From NCBI GenBank assembly GCA_018674175.1, contig JABHAT010000007.1:1-53914 (forward strand): a stretch of 53,914 nucleotides of DNA, given 5' to 3'. Shown one piece after another: positions 7,774-17,531 of the stretch; within the stretch, counting starts at the first letter, position 1; each line of letters starts with the position of its first letter. Origin of the DNA: Gammaproteobacteria bacterium (GTDB taxonomy: Bacteria > Pseudomonadota > Gammaproteobacteria > Poriferisulfidales > GCA-002705445). Under the pieces are notes generated by a model. It was not told the DNA's origin. It ran no database searches and saw nothing but the letters and a program-made list of their open reading frames with translations. The translations under genes were made by a program, and so were the position numbers.

Positions 7774-8544
7774 ATGATACATAACATTGATCCAATTTTT
7801 ATTTCCCTAGGTGGCTTTCATATTTATTGGTATGGGGTTATGTATTTAATAGCTTTTTTTTTATCATGGTACCTCGGAAACTTCTATATAAAAAATGATA
7901 TTATAAAAATAAATAGTGATGAGTTTTCTGACTTACTATTTTATAGTTTCGTTGGAGTTTTAGTAGGAGGAAGACTTGGATATTCTATTTTTTATAATTT
8001 AGCCTATACACTAGAAAATCCTATTGCTGTATTTTATATTTGGAATGGCGGTATGAGCTTTCACGGAGGTTTTATTGGAGTATTATTAGGTATAATTTAT
8101 TTCTGTAAAAGAAAAAAAATAGCTTTTTTTGAAGTTTCAGATTTTATAGTGAAGTTAGTACCGATCGGTTTATTTACAGGAAGAATTGGAAATTATATTA
8201 ATGGCGAATTATGGGGGAAACCGACAGATAGTTTTTGGGGTGTTATATTTACTAAGGTAGATAATATTCCGAGGCACCCAACGCAAATATATGAGGCTTT
8301 GCTAGAAGGTTTATTATTATTTGTTATATTAAATATTATATTATCAAAAGAAACAAGAATATCTTTCATTACAGCATATTTTTTAATTTTTTATTCAGCA
8401 TTAAGATTTTTTGTAGAATTTTATAGGGTACCAGATTCTCATATTGGCTATCTTATCTTTAGTTGGGTTACAATGGGGCAAATTTTATGCGTACCAATGT
8501 TTTTTTTAGGTCTTTATATTTTAAAAATAAGAAAAGGTAAATAA
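7774..8544 (+). CDS. lgt: Prolipoprotein diacylglyceryl transferase
   Basis: Lgt attaches diacylglycerol to the lipobox cysteine of prolipoproteins at the inner membrane. The ATG at 7774 gives [20 protein letters not shown], aligning with family N-termini. An in-frame upstream ATG at 7681 would add 31 residues lying over the yyaL remnant and is rejected. The 256 residues show several membrane segments, the Lgt signature [13 protein letters not shown] (136-148), FHGG near residue 98 and RHPTQIYEA. It is followed after five bases by thyA, as in E. coli. Confidence 0.95.
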   Translation: MIHNIDPIFISLGGFHIYWYGVMYLIAFFLSWYLGNFYIKNDIIKINSDEFSDLLFYSFVGVLVGGRLGYSIFYNLAYTLENPIAVFYIWNGGMSFHGGFIGVLLGIIYFCKRKKIAFFEVSDFIVKLVPIGLFTGRIGNYINGELWGKPTDSFWGVIFTKVDNIPRHPTQIYEALLEGLLLFVILNIILSKETRISFITAYFLIFYSALRFFVEFYRVPDSHIGYLIFSWVTMGQILCVPMFFLGLYILKIRKGK

Positions 8545-8549
8545 ACACT

Positions 8550-9344
8550 ATGAAGCAGTATTTGGATTTACTTAGCCATATTATAGAAAATGGAGTAGAG
8601 AAAAATGATAGAACAGGTGTTGGCACTCTTTCTACGTTTGGCTACCAGACTAGATTTGATCTTTCAAAAGGATTCCCTTTGATAACAACTAAAAAAATAC
8701 ACTTGAAGTCAGTTATATATGAACTTTTATGGTTTATAAACGGAGATAGTAATATAGATTTTTTAAATAGTAATGGGGTCTCTATTTGGGATGAATGGGC
8801 TGATGCTAGTGGTAATTTAGGTAGAATTTATGGGGTCCAATGGAGGAGTTGGAAAAAAAATGACAACTCTCATGTCGATCAATTAAAAAATTTAATTGAG
8901 AGTTTGAAAAATAATCCAAATTCAAGAAGGCATATAGTATCAGCCTGGAATGTTGGAGAAATTGATGAGATGGCCTTACCCCCATGCCACTGCCTATTTC
9001 AATTTTATTTAGCAAATAATAAGCTTTCGTGTCAATTATACCAAAGAAGTGCAGATGCATTTTTAGGAGTTCCATTTAATATTGCATCATATTCTTTACT
9101 GGTGCATATGGTTGCTCATGTTTTAAATTATGAAGTCGGTGATTTTGTATATACAGTTGGAGATTTACACCTATATAAAAACCATATTGATCAAGCAAAA
9201 ACACAAATCTTAAGAAAACCTTATGATTTGGCTAATTTAAAAATAAATAGAAAAATTGATGATATATTTTCTTTTGAATACAAGGATTTTGAAATAGTAA
9301 ATTATATGGCTCATCCTCATATAAAGGGAGCAATAGCAGTTTAG
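8550..9344 (+). CDS. thyA: Thymidylate synthase
   Basis: Converts dUMP to dTMP with 5,10-methylene-tetrahydrofolate, producing dihydrofolate. The 264 residues equal the E. coli length. Visible motifs are [15 protein letters not shown] near the N-terminus, [10 protein letters not shown] (about 91-100), the catalytic C146 in PPCHCLFQF and the dUMP-binding region [17 protein letters not shown] follows with a one-base gap, so the enzyme making dihydrofolate is co-expressed with the one reducing it. Confidence 0.97.
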   Translation: MKQYLDLLSHIIENGVEKNDRTGVGTLSTFGYQTRFDLSKGFPLITTKKIHLKSVIYELLWFINGDSNIDFLNSNGVSIWDEWADASGNLGRIYGVQWRSWKKNDNSHVDQLKNLIESLKNNPNSRRHIVSAWNVGEIDEMALPPCHCLFQFYLANNKLSCQLYQRSADAFLGVPFNIASYSLLVHMVAHVLNYEVGDFVYTVGDLHLYKNHIDQAKTQILRKPYDLANLKINRKIDDIFSFEYKDFEIVNYMAHPHIKGAIAV

Positions 9345-9345
9345 T

Positions 9346-9828
9346 ATGAATGCATCTATTATAGTCGCTATGTCGAAAAATCGTGTTATAGGTAAAGATA
9401 ATGACATGCCTTGGCACTTATCAGATGATTTAAAAAACTTTAAGAAAATAACAATAAATAAAACCATCATTATGGGTAGACTAACTTATGATTCAATCGG
9501 AAAACCATTGCCAGAAAGAAATAATATTGTTTTATCAAGAAATTTAAAAAATTCAAAAGTCATGGTTCTTGATAATTTGGAAGAAGCACTAAATATATCA
9601 CGTAATGAAGAAGAGGTATTTATTATAGGTGGGGCAGACTTATATTCTCAAACTATAAATTTAGTAAATAAATTATATTTGACTCTAATAAATCATGAGA
9701 TAGATGGCGATAAATATTTCCCTAAATTTGACGAAGAAGAATGGGATGTAGTTGATTCTCGATTTTACAAAAAGAGTGATTCTAATAGCCATGATTTTAA
9801 ATCAGAAATATTAGTTAAAAAATCTTAG
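9346..9828 (+). CDS. folA: Dihydrofolate reductase
   Basis: Reduces dihydrofolate to tetrahydrofolate with NADPH. The 160-residue protein has NRVIGKDNDMPWHLSDDLKN (about 12-31), TIIMGRLTYDSIG and FIIGGADLYSQ, all standard DHFR motifs. It lies last in lgt-thyA-folA and its stop overlaps the convergent apaH stop by four bases. Opposed folA and apaH is also the E. coli arrangement. Confidence 0.96.
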   Translation: MNASIIVAMSKNRVIGKDNDMPWHLSDDLKNFKKITINKTIIMGRLTYDSIGKPLPERNNIVLSRNLKNSKVMVLDNLEEALNISRNEEEVFIIGGADLYSQTINLVNKLYLTLINHEIDGDKYFPKFDEEEWDVVDSRFYKKSDSNSHDFKSEILVKKS

Positions 9829-10643
9829 CAATTCACTTCATATTTCTTAAGGTCTGTATTTTTTGAAATTTCTACAGCTGTTAATTTATTTCCCCATGCG
9901 CACCCTGTGTCTATAGAAATAATATTATGTCTATTTTGAAATCCTAGTGTAGACCAGTGACCTATAATAATCTTATATTTATCATATATGTTGTTACTGA
10001 ATTCATACCAAGGAATTAAATTATCACAATTAATATTCTCAGGATGGGATTTTGTATCAAAATCTAAAGAAAAATCTTTTTTCAAATACCTCATTCTTGT
10101 AAAAACATTCACAGAAAAAATTAGCTTTTGTTCTTGGGTTAAATTTTTATCCCAATTATCTGGGCTATTACTCCATAGTGTTTTTACAAATTCTCTGCAT
10201 TTTTCACCCCTTAGAGATCCTTCAATTAAATTTGCGAGTGATAACATTTCTGTAATTTCCCAATTAGGATGAATGCCAGCATGAACTAGTATGTGTTTTA
10301 AATACTCATCAAGATGAACTATTTTTTGATTTTTTAACCAATTTATAATTTTCTCACCATCTTTATTAGAAATTATTTCTTCAAAAGAATTATTTTTGTG
10401 TGGCCAAGGGTCGATTTCATAATAAGATGCAATTAAATAAAAATCATGGTTGCCTAAAACTGTAATTGCACTTGACTCTAAGTCCATAACATATTTTATA
10501 ACATCAAAAGATTTGGGACCTCGATTAACTAAATCTCCAGCAAGCCACAAAGTATCTTTATTTTTGTTAAAATTTATTTCTTTTAATAACCTTTTGAACT
10601 CTTTGTAACAACCTTGAATATCACCTATAGCATAAGTGGACAT
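9825..10643 (-). CDS. apaH: Diadenosine tetraphosphatase (ApaH)
   Basis: Symmetrically hydrolyses Ap4A to two ADP; it also acts on Np4-capped RNA in E. coli. The 272 residues show the metallophosphatase motifs GDIQG (7-11), GDLVNRG (about 36-42), GNHD (about 65-68) and HAGIHP near residue 123. Last gene of the lptD-surA-pdxA-rsmA-apaG-apaH operon; it starts immediately after apaG ends. Confidence 0.95.
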   Translation of the reverse strand: MSTYAIGDIQGCYKEFKRLLKEINFNKNKDTLWLAGDLVNRGPKSFDVIKYVMDLESSAITVLGNHDFYLIASYYEIDPWPHKNNSFEEIISNKDGEKIINWLKNQKIVHLDEYLKHILVHAGIHPNWEITEMLSLANLIEGSLRGEKCREFVKTLWSNSPDNWDKNLTQEQKLIFSVNVFTRMRYLKKDFSLDFDTKSHPENINCDNLIPWYEFSNNIYDKYKIIIGHWSTLGFQNRHNIISIDTGCAWGNKLTAVEISKNTDLKKYEVNC

Positions 10644-11024
10644 TTAATTAAGAATTCCAGGGGTACTTAAAGAAAACAATGGAATATTTGCGTCAAACTC
10701 ATAACCATTATCTGCAACCATTTGATATGAGCCATACATAGTTCCTACAGGAGTATTTAGGACAGTCCCACTAGTATATTCAAATGATTCTTTCGGCTCT
10801 AACCTTGGTTGTTCACCAACAACCCCTAAGCCAGTAACTTCTTCAATTTTTTCATTAGAGTCCGCAATTACCCAATGCCTACTTATAAGTTTGGCAGGAA
10901 TTTTACCATTATTTTTTATGGTTACAGTGTAAGAAAAAAAATATTTCTCTTCATTAGGAATAGATTGGTATTCTAAATACTCTGTTTTAACACTAACATC
11001 AATTTTATATAAGTTTGTCATCAT
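10644..11024 (-). CDS. apaG: ApaG domain protein
   Basis: Small 126-residue beta-sandwich protein with the family core ISRHWVIAD-like segment and GEQPRLEPKESFEYTSG, followed by GTMYGSYQMV. The biochemical role is not established; the gene constantly travels with rsmA and apaH. Its start overlaps the end of rsmA by 20 bases. An in-frame ATG one codon downstream would be an equally good start. Confidence 0.93.
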   Translation of the reverse strand: MMTNLYKIDVSVKTEYLEYQSIPNEEKYFFSYTVTIKNNGKIPAKLISRHWVIADSNEKIEEVTGLGVVGEQPRLEPKESFEYTSGTVLNTPVGTMYGSYQMVADNGYEFDANIPLFSLSTPGILN

Positions 11025-11778
11025 TTTTAATATCTCTATATAATTTTATCATTTCAACTATTGATAGCTCTTCTGCTCTTTTATCAATATTATCATATAA
11101 ACCTCTATGATTTATATCTAAACAATTCTTTATTTTTTTTCTTCTAGTCTTAAATATTTCTTTCACAAAATTTAAAAAATCACTAACTTCATTTTCTTCT
11201 AATAAGATTTTTTTTAATGGGGTTAATGACATGAAAGAAGAATGAATTTTTGGTTCTGGGTAAAAATTAGAAGGGTCGATATCAATATATTTTTCAGCTT
11301 TAAAAAAAATTTGTATTAATACGGAAAGCCTACCATAAGATTTTGCTCCATGCGCAGAAGTAATTCTATCCACAAATTCTTTTTGCATCATAAAATGAAC
11401 TTGAGAAATAAAATTTTTATTTTCTATACATTTCATTAATAATTTAGTAGATATATTATATGGTATATTGCCAATTACTCTGTAATTATTTTTGAAAATT
11501 TTATTAAAATTAAAATTTAGAATATCTTCGTTTCTTATATCTATATTTTCTTTATAATTAATTTTTAAAAATTCACTTAGATTTTTATCTTTTTCCACCC
11601 CAATGTAATTTTTTGTTTTTTTAATTATATTCTTTGTTAGAGCTCCTTTTCCAGGGCCAACTTCTAGAATATAATCGTCTTTCTTGATATCCAGTATTTC
11701 TAAAATTGTATTTATAACGTATTCGTTAATTAAAAAATTTTGCCCTAGGTTTTTATTGGGCCTAATATTATCTTGCAT
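11005..11778 (-). CDS. rsmA: 16S rRNA (adenine(1518)-N6/adenine(1519)-N6)-dimethyltransferase
   Basis: KsgA/RsmA dimethylates two adjacent adenines in the 3' hairpin of 16S rRNA late in 30S assembly, using SAM. The 257 residues contain PNKNLGQNFL (7-16), the SAM-binding VGPGKGALT (about 41-49) and the catalytic NIPYNIST. Length and motif order are normal. It overlaps pdxA by 11 bases and apaG by 20. Confidence 0.96.
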   Translation of the reverse strand: MQDNIRPNKNLGQNFLINEYVINTILEILDIKKDDYILEVGPGKGALTKNIIKKTKNYIGVEKDKNLSEFLKINYKENIDIRNEDILNFNFNKIFKNNYRVIGNIPYNISTKLLMKCIENKNFISQVHFMMQKEFVDRITSAHGAKSYGRLSVLIQIFFKAEKYIDIDPSNFYPEPKIHSSFMSLTPLKKILLEENEVSDFLNFVKEIFKTRRKKIKNCLDINHRGLYDNIDKRAEELSIVEMIKLYRDIKNDDKLI

Positions 11779-12754
11779 TTTTTTGCTTTACTATTTCAAT
11801 AGCAGTTTTTATTGCGGATAATAAACTTCCTGAGTCTGCTTTATTAGTACCAGCTATATCTACAGCTGTACCATGATCTACAGAAGTTCTTATAATTGGT
11901 AGTCCTAGAGTGGTATTTACTATGTTGCCGAAGCCCAGTGTTTTTATTACTGGTAAAGCTTGGTCGTGGTACATAGCTAATATTAAATCAGCGCCTTTTT
12001 TTGTAAAGATTGTATCTGCTGGGTATGGCCCATCAATGTCATACCCTTGTTTTCTCATAGTTTTTATTGCTGGTAAGATGATATTTTTTTCTTCCATACC
12101 TATGTATCCGCCTTCGCCAGCATGAGGATTTAAACCACAAAGCCAAATTTTTGGATTTTCTATTCCAAACTTATTATTTAAATCCTTACTGATAATTTTA
12201 ATATAAGTTTCTATTCGTTTCTTATTAATTGATTTTGTGACCTTAGATAGAGGAATATGTGTGGTTAAAAGAGCTATTCTTAGTTTTTTAGAATGAAGCA
12301 TCATTATTGGTGTGCCTCCTGTTCTATGCGCTATATATTCTGTATGACCAGAAAAATCTGCACCATACTCCATTAATATATTTTTTTGTACAGGCCCAGT
12401 AACCATAGCGTCTGCTTTACTATTTATACATGCAGCAATAGCTATATCTAGTGATTTTAAAATCAAAGGCGCATGTTTAACGCTCGGCGATCCAATAACT
12501 ACTTTCTTGGTATGTTTTATATCGTGAACTAAAATTTCTCCAGGACGATTAATAGGAATATCATCATCATGTAAATTTACATTTGTTAAAATAACACTTT
12601 TTTTTAAAATTTTTGCTCTTTCTTTAAGTAGATTTATGCTGGTAACAGCAATGATTTTTGCAGGAAATTTTTTTTTAGATATTTCTAGTAAAATATCAAA
12701 ACCTATGCCAGATGGATCTCCTGGCGTAATAAGAATCTTTGGTATTTTTTTCAT
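11768..12754 (-). CDS. pdxA: 4-hydroxythreonine-4-phosphate dehydrogenase
   Basis: Catalyses the NAD-dependent oxidation of 4-phosphohydroxy-L-threonine in the DXP-dependent route to pyridoxal phosphate. The 328 residues show TPGDPSGIG (10-18), TGPVQKN, SGHTEYIA and GLNPHAGEGG, the latter two contributing metal-binding histidines. It overlaps surA by four bases. PLP made by this route is needed by two aminotransferases in this window. Confidence 0.96.
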   Translation of the reverse strand: MKKIPKILITPGDPSGIGFDILLEISKKKFPAKIIAVTSINLLKERAKILKKSVILTNVNLHDDDIPINRPGEILVHDIKHTKKVVIGSPSVKHAPLILKSLDIAIAACINSKADAMVTGPVQKNILMEYGADFSGHTEYIAHRTGGTPIMMLHSKKLRIALLTTHIPLSKVTKSINKKRIETYIKIISKDLNNKFGIENPKIWLCGLNPHAGEGGYIGMEEKNIILPAIKTMRKQGYDIDGPYPADTIFTKKGADLILAMYHDQALPVIKTLGFGNIVNTTLGLPIIRTSVDHGTAVDIAGTNKADSGSLLSAIKTAIEIVKQKNAR

Positions 12755-14103
12755 TCAGAAAAAGGATCCCATTGTTTTTGTTTTTTAATATAGTTTTTTT
12801 TATTTAAAATACTGTTTCTAGACTTATTTGAATTTTCTGTAATATATTTGACGTAATTTTTTCCCCTAAGCTCTATTATCCATGAATCTAAAACTTCATT
12901 TGACCTACTAGAGGTTAAGTATTTTCTAGCTAAATTTTTCTTCACTAACTCAGTATTATTTTGTTTCCTTTTGCCGAGGACTTCTATTATATGCCAACCA
13001 AATTGACTTGAGAATGGCTCACTCACTTTATTCAAAGGTAAAACATCAATTTTGTCATCAAATTCTGGAACAAAAGTGCCACGAGCTGCCCAAGCAAGAT
13101 CTCCTCCATCAGCTGCTGACATAGTGTCATCCGAATATGCTCTTGCAAGATCAGAAAAAAGCTCACCATTAATAATTCGTAATTTTATTTCTAAAAGTTT
13201 ATTTTTTGCAACATCGTCAGTAACAAGAGCATTTTTTTTAATTAAAATATGTCTTGCTTTTCTTTCTTCAATTTCAATGTTGCTTACCTCTTTTTTATCT
13301 TCCAAATAAAAAATATAAAAGCCATTAATGGTTTCTATTATTTCACTTATTGCCCCTTTTTCTAATGTTTCTAAACCTTCTAAAAATATTTTAGGAACTT
13401 CACTTATTTTTCTCCATCCAAGCCCACCACCTGACATAGAATTACCACTATCTGAGTAGCTTTTGGCAAGGGAAGAAAATCTTTCGCCATTATTAAATTT
13501 ATTCTGAATCATTTTAATTTTACTTTTTGCATTCATTTTTTCATTTATTGATGGAGTTTCAGGAAGTGAAATAAGGATATTAGATATCTTATATTGATTA
13601 TTTTCTTTAAAAATATGTGATTTATGTTTCAAAAAATCTTCAATTTCTTTTTTACTAATTTTTATTCTTTCGGAAATGATTCTTCTCTGAACTTCTCTTG
13701 TTGCCAACTCCTGTTTGATAACATTCCTATAAGTATTGTAGTTAACGCCATTTTGTATCATTTGCTCTCTAAATTCTGAGAGTGTAACTTTAGATTTTTG
13801 CGCCATATTTTCCATAGCTTTATCAATCATCCATTCTTTAACTTCTAGACCATTTTTTTGCGCATAGTGCATCTGAAGTCTTGTATTTACCATTTGATCT
13901 AAAATCTGTTGTCGGAATGCTTCTAAGTCATTGGGGAGAGGGTTACCAGAAAGCCTATATTGATCTATTACAAATTTTAATCTACTTTGGTATTCTGCTT
14001 GAGTAATTACATCGTTTTCAATTATGACAATTGCCTGATCTAAAACTTTAGCAAAAGAAACTGAAGTAAATAGTATTAGTATTATAAGAGTTATATTTTT
14101 CAT
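12751..14103 (-). CDS. surA: Periplasmic chaperone / peptidyl-prolyl isomerase SurA
   Basis: SurA escorts unfolded outer-membrane proteins, including LptD, across the periplasm. A Sec signal peptide covers about residues 1-18 (ends VSFA). The SurA N-terminal domain follows, then two parvulin domains (about 170-270 and 285-385; the second begins ARHILIKK and ends GWHIIEV). 450 residues is slightly longer than E. coli SurA (428). It lies four bases downstream of its classic client gene lptD. Confidence 0.93.
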   Translation of the reverse strand: MKNITLIILILFTSVSFAKVLDQAIVIIENDVITQAEYQSRLKFVIDQYRLSGNPLPNDLEAFRQQILDQMVNTRLQMHYAQKNGLEVKEWMIDKAMENMAQKSKVTLSEFREQMIQNGVNYNTYRNVIKQELATREVQRRIISERIKISKKEIEDFLKHKSHIFKENNQYKISNILISLPETPSINEKMNAKSKIKMIQNKFNNGERFSSLAKSYSDSGNSMSGGGLGWRKISEVPKIFLEGLETLEKGAISEIIETINGFYIFYLEDKKEVSNIEIEERKARHILIKKNALVTDDVAKNKLLEIKLRIINGELFSDLARAYSDDTMSAADGGDLAWAARGTFVPEFDDKIDVLPLNKVSEPFSSQFGWHIIEVLGKRKQNNTELVKKNLARKYLTSSRSNEVLDSWIIELRGKNYVKYITENSNKSRNSILNKKNYIKKQKQWDPFSE

Positions 14104-14107
14104 TTTT

Positions 14108-16393
14108 TTAGTATTCTTTATTTGTGTAACCTTTAATGCTTTCGGCGATTAAATCGCCAAGCGGGGTTCCAACATCTGTAAAACCTTTTAACATTATTTG
14201 AAATTGAATGTCTTTCTCGTAAGTGTCAGCATCGACTTTATATTTTCTTTTAACAAGTCTAGCTTTCCAGCAGCAGCTTTCATACTCTAAGCCAGCTAAT
14301 GTTTCAATATTCCCAGAATCTTCTCCATTCAAATTATTTTTAAAATCATAATTCCATCTACCAAGTAAATTTAAGCGACTGTTTATTCCCCATGCAAAAC
14401 TTAAATCACCTTGCTCAATATCATTTTTTCTATATCTGTAACTAGCATTTATCACATTGTTTCCTTCACCTCTGTATTGGAAAGAATGTATGCTTTTTTG
14501 TGTCTTATCACTCCTACCTCTCGAGTCATGCAAATAAGTAGAGGTAAATTTAGCTTTCATTGTTGGATTATATTCTAATTCAGCAACAATATTAGAATTT
14601 GATCTATTATATGTTGTATTGTTATCAACTGATACATTTCTATCCTCTAAATACAAAATTTGTCCTATGCTTAAAGTAAATAAATCTCTTGATTCATCTA
14701 AATTATAAAAACTCGAAGAAAGAGAAAATGTGAGTTGATTAGTGTCATTATTTCTATCTAAACCAGAATAGCTATTATCTCTAAATAATTGACTGTAAGT
14801 AAATTCATTAAGCCCAGTATCAAATATTGGTATGTCACTCTGATCCTCTTCTGCAGAGTAAAGATAAAACAATCTTGGTTTAATTTGATGCGCTATATTT
14901 GTATTTTTTATTTTTTTTGACAATGTCATCTCACTATCTAAAGTAAATATAGGTATTGTCTTACTGGGAGTTGAAGATAATCCTGAGGTCTGTTTATCTA
15001 AATCATAACTTGTATGTTGTATTTTTAATCTTGGGGTAATACTTAAGCCTTTCATGAGAAAAGTTTTATCAACTCCTATTTGAATATCAGCTCTTGTTCC
15101 ATCAACTTTCGAAATATGGTTCCATTTAGATAAAGATGTGCTTAAATCATAATTTAAAAATGATAAATCCCATCTTTTTCGTACTTTTATTTCTGGTAAA
15201 ACATCATATGGTTTTGCAGAAGAATTTAATTTTTTATCAAATATTTGGTACCCTAAAAATCTTGAATTTATATCCCAACCATTTATAGAATAATTTAATT
15301 TTGCATGTCTAGTTCTATATGTGGTGCTGGTTCTAGAAATACCTGTTCCAAAATCATCAAAATAGTCTTTATCTGAAAACTTATCGTAAAGCAGATCTAT
15401 CGTTATATTATTCTTAAAAGTTTGCTCATGCCTTGCATAAAAGTTATATCTATCGTTATTACTTCTTGTATCTCCTTGTATTCTTACTCTATCCTTATAT
15501 GTTGAGTCGTCATCCAAATATGTAAAGTATACAGACCCAGCATAACCTTTATTCAAATATCTATAATTAGTCTCAATCTTACTCCCTCTTTCTTGAATAT
15601 AAGAAGGCTGCACCAACATATCCATGTTTTCTGCTATATTCCAGTAGAAAGGCGCAATTACATCTGGCCCCTTTACCCAACTACCAGAGAAATCCGGAAC
15701 TAAGAACCCAGTTTTTCTTTGTTCATCCAAAGAAAATTGCATGAAAGGAGAATAGAATACAGGGATACCTTTTACTGTTAAAAATACATTTTTTCCTTTC
15801 CCAACTCCTGTTTCAAAATTTAACTCTGTTGTTTCGCTAATAAGATTCCAATCTGGGTTTATTAGATCACAAGTTGTATAAGTAGAATTTTTTAAAAACA
15901 TAGTTTTATTTTTTAATCTCACACCGTATCTAGCTTTGCCGGAAATATCTAGAGATGAATATTTATAAACAGGAGCTATAAAATCTGTCCTAGAACTTTT
16001 AGTATTATATTCTGCATAAGGAGCTTTAATAATTAAACCTTCATTTTCATATTCTACATTTCCACTTAGTCTTGCTCTATCTTTAAGTTGCAAAACATTA
16101 GTCAATTCACTTTTTAAAATCTCTGAACCCCTGACTATTTTTGTGTCACCACTAAGAATGGTTATTTGTTTATTTTCATTACGAAATGATTCATCAGCTT
16201 CTATATATATAATATCTTCAGAATTGTCTTTTAAATCGCTTTTGGCAATATCACTTTCATTATTTTTAGCAGAAGTTTTGTATAGCTCATTTACAGAGCA
16301 GCAAAAGAAATCATCATCTGAGAAATCTTGAGCCGATACTTTTGTAGAAAAAAGTACTAATATACATATTGTTAGGTTAATTATTTTTTTCAT
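14108..16393 (-). CDS. lptD: LPS-assembly protein LptD
   Basis: Outer-membrane beta-barrel that with LptE inserts lipopolysaccharide into the outer leaflet. I choose the ATG at 16393, which starts a signal peptide (MKKIINLTICILVLF); an in-frame start seven codons upstream at 16414 is less likely. The protein is about 761 residues: an OstA/LptA-like N-terminal domain (about 60-190), then the barrel. Cysteines occupy the places used for the two interdomain disulfides of E. coli LptD: a CC pair near 31-32, one in TYTTCDL and a CC pair in YESCCWKA near the C-terminus. First gene of its operon. Confidence 0.94.
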   Translation of the reverse strand: MKKIINLTICILVLFSTKVSAQDFSDDDFFCCSVNELYKTSAKNNESDIAKSDLKDNSEDIIYIEADESFRNENKQITILSGDTKIVRGSEILKSELTNVLQLKDRARLSGNVEYENEGLIIKAPYAEYNTKSSRTDFIAPVYKYSSLDISGKARYGVRLKNKTMFLKNSTYTTCDLINPDWNLISETTELNFETGVGKGKNVFLTVKGIPVFYSPFMQFSLDEQRKTGFLVPDFSGSWVKGPDVIAPFYWNIAENMDMLVQPSYIQERGSKIETNYRYLNKGYAGSVYFTYLDDDSTYKDRVRIQGDTRSNNDRYNFYARHEQTFKNNITIDLLYDKFSDKDYFDDFGTGISRTSTTYRTRHAKLNYSINGWDINSRFLGYQIFDKKLNSSAKPYDVLPEIKVRKRWDLSFLNYDLSTSLSKWNHISKVDGTRADIQIGVDKTFLMKGLSITPRLKIQHTSYDLDKQTSGLSSTPSKTIPIFTLDSEMTLSKKIKNTNIAHQIKPRLFYLYSAEEDQSDIPIFDTGLNEFTYSQLFRDNSYSGLDRNNDTNQLTFSLSSSFYNLDESRDLFTLSIGQILYLEDRNVSVDNNTTYNRSNSNIVAELEYNPTMKAKFTSTYLHDSRGRSDKTQKSIHSFQYRGEGNNVINASYRYRKNDIEQGDLSFAWGINSRLNLLGRWNYDFKNNLNGEDSGNIETLAGLEYESCCWKARLVKRKYKVDADTYEKDIQFQIMLKGFTDVGTPLGDLIAESIKGYTNKEY

Positions 16394-16460
16394 ATAAGAT
16401 ATATTATATAACAAAAGTTTGAGATAATAATTCTATTATATTAACCTAAAAGAGGATAAT

Positions 16461-17525
16461 TTGAATATTTTTAAAAATTACAAGATTCTTAAGAATCAAG
16501 GTCAATTAAGCATATTAGTGCTATTTTCTTTTGTAATTATCTCCATTCTACTTGTTGCAATTCAGCCAGAGCCAGAAGCTAATGTAAATAAGCCAGTTCC
16601 TGTGGTTGTTGACGTCGCGAAATTAAAAATGCAGAACATTTCACCTATAGTTGATTATACAGGAAGACTAGAGCCCTCAAAAAAAGCAGAATTAAAGTTT
16701 GAAATTAACGGCAGGCTGGCAAAAAAGATAGTGCAGCCTGGAGAATTTGTAAAATCAGGTAAGGTGATCTTAATTTTAGAAGAATACTATATATATAAGA
16801 AGTTATACGAATTAGCAAAAAGAAATTATGAATTGCAAACCAAAGAAGTTGAAAGAATGTCAATATTAGATAAAAAATCATTATTATCAAAATCTCAATA
16901 TGATAAAACATTACAAAAAAAAATTGAGTTAGAGGTTGCAATGTATAGAAGTAAACAAGATTTTCAGAAAACATTTATTAAAGCTAAATTTTCAGGTGTT
17001 ATTAATAAAATAAATATTAATGAAGGTGATACTGTTAGCCCTAATATGATAGTGGCTAATTTAATTGATGCTTCAAGCTTAGATCTTTATGTAGAAGTAA
17101 GAGGTGATGTTATCGACGGCCTAAAATTAAATATGAATATTGAAGTTGTTTCTAGTAATAGGAAATCAATTGGGAAATTAATAGCTTTTCAAACTAGCCC
17201 AAGCTTAGAAACTTATACACATTTATTAAGAATTAGAATCAAAGATAATAATTTAAGGTCAGGTATGTTAGCAAGTGCAAAATTTATATTGCCGAAAATA
17301 AATAAAAGCTTCGGAGTTCCAGTTTCTTCTGTTTTAAGTGATAATGGAAAAAAATTTATTTTTATTGTTAATAATAAAAAATTAGAAAAAAAAGAAATAA
17401 ATGTTTTAACTAGGTTTGATGAAATTTATGTTATTAATGGTGATATAAAATCAAACGATGTAATAGTAACAAAAGATGTATCTTCATTATCAGCAGGACA
17501 AGATATTTTAATATCTAAAAAATAA
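16461..17525 (+). CDS. RND efflux system, periplasmic adaptor (membrane-fusion) subunit
   Basis: HlyD/AcrA-type adaptor linking an inner-membrane RND pump to an outer-membrane channel. The start is TTG at 16461, with AGAGGA at 16451-16456. A single N-terminal membrane anchor covers about 17-38. A biotinyl-lipoyl-like half-motif (KKIVQPGEFVKSGKVILIL, about 90-108), an alpha-hairpin and beta-barrel segments follow. It lacks a lipobox, so anchoring is by the transmembrane helix. 354 residues. The pump gene follows after six bases; no TolC-like gene is in the window. Confidence 0.87.
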   Translation: MNIFKNYKILKNQGQLSILVLFSFVIISILLVAIQPEPEANVNKPVPVVVDVAKLKMQNISPIVDYTGRLEPSKKAELKFEINGRLAKKIVQPGEFVKSGKVILILEEYYIYKKLYELAKRNYELQTKEVERMSILDKKSLLSKSQYDKTLQKKIELEVAMYRSKQDFQKTFIKAKFSGVINKININEGDTVSPNMIVANLIDASSLDLYVEVRGDVIDGLKLNMNIEVVSSNRKSIGKLIAFQTSPSLETYTHLLRIRIKDNNLRSGMLASAKFILPKINKSFGVPVSSVLSDNGKKFIFIVNNKKLEKKEINVLTRFDEIYVINGDIKSNDVIVTKDVSSLSAGQDILISKK

Positions 17526-17531
17526 AAAATT